From contig JBNKJV010000001.1 of the NCBI GenBank assembly GCA_050291465.1, forward strand, positions 186,001 through 250,000: 64,000 nucleotides of DNA, in the 5' to 3' direction. This document shows, one piece after another, positions 60,778 through 64,000 of the stretch. Every line of letters begins with the position of its first letter. Positions within the stretch are counted from its first letter, which is position 1. This DNA comes from CBFDBF01 sp050291465. Its GTDB lineage: Bacteria; Pseudomonadota; Gammaproteobacteria; Chromatiales; Chromatiaceae. The notes beneath the pieces were generated by a model, which worked only from the letters and a program-made list of their open reading frames with translations, had not been told where the DNA came from and made no database searches. A program made the translations under genes and the position numbers.

Positions 60778-62748
60778 TCACGGTTGTTCAATCCGCCGCT
60801 CCAGCAATAGATTGCCGACCCCGTCCACCCGCCAGCGCCAGCCGGGAGCGATCCAGGTGGTAGCCACGGCTTCCGTGATCAATGCCGGACCCTCGGCGGA
60901 TGCGCCGTCGGCGAGCTGATCCCGATCGAACACCGGCACCGCCTCCGGTATACCGTAGGCCCGCACCCAACCGGTCGGGACCGGCGTTTCCGAACCACTC
61001 ACCGGAGCCAGATCGAAGTCCGCCGCCCTTCCACGCAGGGCGGCACGCAGATTCACCAGCTCCACCGCAACCCCCATCCGGTGTCCGTAGCGTTTTTCAT
61101 GGGCCTGTTCAAAAGCCGTTATGGACCCCGCCACACCGCCCCAGGGAATGTTGAGGGTATAGGACTGTCCCTGGTAACGAAGATCGAGCGAGTACTCCAC
61201 CTCGATCTCCTTATCCGGCACCCCTTCCGCCGCCAGGGCCGACCATCCTTCAGCAGCCAGAGAGGCGAGATCTTCCTCCAGCTCCCGGTCTCCCAGTTTC
61301 CGCAACAGACCCAGGCGGGTACGCGAGAGCCGTCGCCCCGGCCGTGTGGCAAGCATTCCCAGGGCCGACAGCACCCCCGCGTGCACCGGAACCAGGGCCC
61401 GCTGTAACTCCAACGCCTCAGCCAGGGCGCAGACGTGCAGCCCCCCCGCACCGCCGAAGGAGACCAGGGTAAAGTCCCGGGGATCTATGCCACGCTGCAG
61501 GGAGATAACCCGCAGGGCACGGGCCATATGCTCGTTGGCCACCTGCACTACACCATGGGCCGCCTCCTCCGGCGAGCATCCCATGATATCCGCCAGCGGC
61601 TTCATGGCGCTCCGCGCGGCTTCCGGATCGAGCTGCATGCGTCCGCCGAGAAAAGCCCCCGGCAACAGCCGGCCCAACAACAGATTGGCATCGGTGACCG
61701 TCGGCTGTTGACCACCCGCCCCGTAGCAGGCCGGCCCCGGCGCCGCACCGGCGGATTCCGGTCCGACCTGGAGCATACCGCCGGCGTCGATCCGCGCTAT
61801 GGAGCCGCCGCCGGCTCCGATGGTGTGCATGTCCACCATGGGCACAGCCACCGGCCAGGGGCCGATCCGTCCCTCACCGGTCAGCCCCGGCTCCCCGTCC
61901 ATAAGGGCCACGTCGGTGGAGGTGCCGCCCATATCGAAAGTGAGCAGCCGTTGCCGCCCCGCCGCACCGGCCACATACCGGGCCCCCATCAGACCGCCCG
62001 CCGGCCCCGACAGCAGCATACGGACCGCCTGGTCCGCCGCCTGATCCGCGGCAACGGTATCTCCCGAACTCAGTAGAACCGCCACCCGCGCCCCCGGAAG
62101 ACCTCTGACCAGACGCAGCAGATAACCCGCCACCTTCGGTCCTATCCAGGCGTTGAGCCAGGTGGCCATTCCCCGTTCGTATTCCCGGATCTCCGGCAGC
62201 ACCCGGGAGGAGAGAGAGACGAAAACACCCTCGGGAACTATCCTGGCAATGGCCTGTTCCATGCTACCGTCCAGGTAGGAAAAAAGCAGATTTACCGCCA
62301 CCGCATCCGGAGCAAGCCGTTGCAACTCCCGCCTGATCCGCTGCAGCTCGTTCCGGGTCAAAGGCACAAGGAGTTCCCCTTCGGCCCCCGATCGGCAGTC
62401 CACCTCCAGACAGAGTTCCTCAGGCACCGGCGGAATTACCGGTTCCGGTTGCAGATTGTAAAGCTCCCGCCGCGCCTGCCGGCCGATAGTAAGCAGATCC
62501 CCGAGGCCCTTGTTGCCGATATAAACGGTACGCACCCCCTTGCCTTCCAGCACGGCGTTGGTGGCCACGGTGGAACCGTGTACCACGCTCAGCCCCTGCG
62601 GTTCGAGTCCCAGATCGGATATCCCCTGGAGAATCGCCTCCTCGGGCGCATGGGGCGTGGAAAGCATCTTGTGGATTCGCAGGCGTTCTCCGTCGAACAG
62701 CACGAAATCGGTGAAGGTGCCGCCTGTATCGATGCCGATGAGTTTCAA
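60778..62748 (-). CDS. hydantoinase/oxoprolinase A-type ATPase
   Basis: The 656-residue protein of the HyuA/OplA family opens with the phosphate-binding motif MKLIGIDTGGTFTDFV and has LLTFDMGGTSTDVALMDGEP, HTIGAGGGSIARIDAG and GPACYGAGGQQPTVTDANL. Members use ATP to open hydantoin, 5-oxoproline or acetone-type substrates, normally with a HyuB partner encoded next door. No hyuB is visible on either side, so either the partner is elsewhere or this subgroup acts alone. It is convergent with the RTX operon (13 bp apart). Substrate cannot be assigned. Confidence 0.88.
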   Translation of the reverse strand: MKLIGIDTGGTFTDFVLFDGERLRIHKMLSTPHAPEEAILQGISDLGLEPQGLSVVHGSTVATNAVLEGKGVRTVYIGNKGLGDLLTIGRQARRELYNLQPEPVIPPVPEELCLEVDCRSGAEGELLVPLTRNELQRIRRELQRLAPDAVAVNLLFSYLDGSMEQAIARIVPEGVFVSLSSRVLPEIREYERGMATWLNAWIGPKVAGYLLRLVRGLPGARVAVLLSSGDTVAADQAADQAVRMLLSGPAGGLMGARYVAGAAGRQRLLTFDMGGTSTDVALMDGEPGLTGEGRIGPWPVAVPMVDMHTIGAGGGSIARIDAGGMLQVGPESAGAAPGPACYGAGGQQPTVTDANLLLGRLLPGAFLGGRMQLDPEAARSAMKPLADIMGCSPEEAAHGVVQVANEHMARALRVISLQRGIDPRDFTLVSFGGAGGLHVCALAEALELQRALVPVHAGVLSALGMLATRPGRRLSRTRLGLLRKLGDRELEEDLASLAAEGWSALAAEGVPDKEIEVEYSLDLRYQGQSYTLNIPWGGVAGSITAFEQAHEKRYGHRMGVAVELVNLRAALRGRAADFDLAPVSGSETPVPTGWVRAYGIPEAVPVFDRDQLADGASAEGPALITEAVATTWIAPGWRWRVDGVGNLLLERRIEQP

Positions 62749-62902
62749 GGTTTTATTTTGGATTGTTGTCCGCGAATAAGCGCAAATAAACGCGAACGCT
62801 ATTTTGGCAACCGGACAGTTCTTAGCGCCAAAGGCGGTAGATCAGCCGGATCGAATCAACAGCGAGAAACAACAAAACTTACTTTCATTTGCGGACCAAC
62901 CG

Positions 62903-63424
62903 TCACCCCCAGTGCCGCTTATACGTGGTCCCATGGCACTTGGGGCAGGGCGGGATATGCCCCGCCTTGTGGAAATGCAGCGCCTTGCCGCACTCGGTAC
63001 AGACCAGGGTACCCGGACCGGTGATCTCGCCGGTCTTGTAATGGGAGGCCTGCCAGGCGTTCTCCGCCAGCCGAGCCAGCTCCACCCGCGTCCTGTCCGC
63101 CACGCCGGCAAACATCTCCAGCAGTCGTTTTTCGATCAACTGGATATCGAAACGCAACCACTCCTTGAAGCCGTCCGTGTTCTCCGCCAGGAATTCGGCG
63201 GCATCTTTCATGTCACGCTCCACATAAGAAGCGATTTTCTCCGCCTCCTCGCGGGTCAACTCTCCCAGTTCAACCGCCTTCTCCCGCGCCTGATCCAGGG
63301 CCTTCCTCAAGGTCGGCAGAGCGCTCTCTTCGGCCTTTTCCAGCACATCATCCACCCGCTCAAGCATGCGTTCATAGGCGGCCGCCATGCGGTCCAGTGG
63401 GTCTTGTTTATTATCCGGGGCCAT
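62903..63424 (-). CDS. zinc-ribbon protein of the YbeL/DUF1451 family
   Basis: The 173-residue cytosolic protein has a long charged helical N-terminal region (YERMLERVDDVLEKAEES, ELTREEAEKIASYVERDMKD) and a C-terminal zinc ribbon with CTECGK and CPKCHG. It matches E. coli YbeL, which also lies beside leuS. Function is unknown. ATG at 63424. The 154-base gap between this gene and the HyuA-like gene contains a run of CGCGAATAAGCGCAAATAAA-type short repeats. Confidence 0.9.
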   Translation of the reverse strand: MAPDNKQDPLDRMAAAYERMLERVDDVLEKAEESALPTLRKALDQAREKAVELGELTREEAEKIASYVERDMKDAAEFLAENTDGFKEWLRFDIQLIEKRLLEMFAGVADRTRVELARLAENAWQASHYKTGEITGPGTLVCTECGKALHFHKAGHIPPCPKCHGTTYKRHWG

Positions 63425-63529
63425 ACTTCTGTTCCTCGCCAGTGATTGAGACTACTTATATAGTTTGCACCATGCCGACAGGATGGCAATCTAAAATCAT
63501 CCTATTTAAGGATTATTTTCTAAAAGATA

Positions 63530-63566
63530 GCGTCTCGGCCATCATGGACTTGATCAGAGGTTCCCC
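63530..63566. repeat. copy B of the 36-bp motif at 1804-1840
   Basis: GCGTCTCG, six bases, ATGGACTTGATCAGAGGT, then TCCC. It lies between the divergent YbeL-like and leuS genes. No gene is associated with it. Confidence 0.5.
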
Positions 63567-63662
63567 AGGTAAAAGGCGTTGATCGGCTGGTGCAATATCC
63601 GGGCAAGCTACGGTATCCTTAGCGGGTTTTATTATTCACACGTTCAGATACACATCCATACC

Positions 63663-64000
63663 ATGCAAGAAAGTTACAAACCGGCGGAAATCGAGGCCGA
63701 TGCCCAGGGTTTCTGGGAAGAGAACGGCAGCTTCCAAGTCAGCGAGGACCCGGGCAAGGAGAAGTTCTACTGCCTCTCCATGTTCCCCTACCCCAGCGGC
63801 AAGCTGCACATGGGGCATGTGCGCAACTACACCATCGGCGACGTCATCGCTCGCTATCAGCGCATGCTGGGCAAAAATGTCCTGCAGCCCATGGGCTGGG
63901 ACGCCTTCGGTCTACCCGCCGAGGGGGCGGCCATCAAGAACAACATGCCCCCGGCCCGCTGGACCTATTCCAATATCGATTACATGAAAGGCCAGCTTAG
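63663..64000 (+). CDS. leuS: leucyl-tRNA synthetase, 3' end outside the window
   Basis: The first 112 residues are visible: MQESYKPAEIEADAQGFWEE, then KFYCLSMFPYPSGKLHMGHV with the HIGH-class ATP motif HMGHV, and RNYTIGDVIARYQRMLG, PMGWDAFGLPAE. This is the class I leucyl-tRNA synthetase opening. The ribosome site before ATG 63663 is weak. The gene runs off the right edge. Confidence 0.97.
   Translation, partial: MQESYKPAEIEADAQGFWEENGSFQVSEDPGKEKFYCLSMFPYPSGKLHMGHVRNYTIGDVIARYQRMLGKNVLQPMGWDAFGLPAEGAAIKNNMPPARWTYSNIDYMKGQL

Noticed and set aside
63700..63987. 95-codon frame at the right edge
   Set aside because: It is out of frame with leuS, whose HMGHV motif and conserved opening fix the reading frame from 63663.

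Overview
This window is chromosomal DNA from a moderately GC-rich gammaproteobacterium. The evidence is gene order: mlaFEDCB-murA-hisGDC, petABC-sspAB, argB-slmA-algC-dut-coaBC-radC-rpmBG, mutY-yggX and ybeL-leuS are all arranged as in that class. A bc1 complex with a PVWY Qo motif, a short (HisZ-dependent type) HisG, and several c-di-GMP and heme-c signalling proteins suggest a respiring free-living member near the Chromatiales or sulfur-oxidiser lineages. That placement is inference; no 16S rRNA gene is present.

Layout. 1-10.2 kb: end of a GAF-GGDEF cyclase, a sigma-54 activator without a sensory domain, a TauE/SafE-like membrane protein, cspA, a TPR protein, tRNA-Phe with a duplicated 3' end, yggX-mutY, an L,D-transpeptidase, an alanine-zipper lipoprotein and an AsmA-like protein. 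10.5-15.4 kb: a signalling block of four receiver-domain proteins (REC-HDOD, REC with a decayed HD-GYP, a short REC, and a convergent REC-degenerate GGDEF-EAL) with no histidine kinase nearby. 15.6-25.2 kb: tRNA-Gly(CCC), a long-chain acyl-CoA ligase, thiS-thiG, trmB, a macrodomain protein, then sspB, sspA and petABC on the minus strand. 25.2-29.6 kb: a Nif3-like protein, a DegS-type protease, and an inner-membrane GGDEF-EAL protein with a periplasmic c-type heme sensor. 29.8-37.7 kb: hisC, hisD, hisG, murA and the mla phospholipid-transport genes. 37.8-48.5 kb: ampG, pyrE, a DUF4124 protein, slmA, argB, a membrane-anchored algC, dut, coaBC, radC, rpmB and rpmG.

48.9-60.8 kb is the main accessory region: a four-gene RTX type I secretion operon, consisting of a HlyC-type acyltransferase, a 2533-residue RTX protein, a HlyB-type ABC transporter and a HlyD-type adaptor. 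No TolC gene is visible. The RTX protein is unusual. Helical segments and a PA14-like domain appear to be inserted inside RTX and calcium-binding modules, and its N-terminal third is more AT-rich and matches no family I recognise. The window ends with an orphan hydantoinase-A-like gene, a YbeL-like zinc-ribbon gene and the start of leuS.

At the scale of the whole window, intergenic spaces carry a dispersed family of imperfect repeats and inverted pairs built on CACAGAGACAC / CTCTGTGTCTCCGTGG (seven sites), plus other repeat types. The gaps around murA-hisG-hisD-hisC are all occupied by such repeats.
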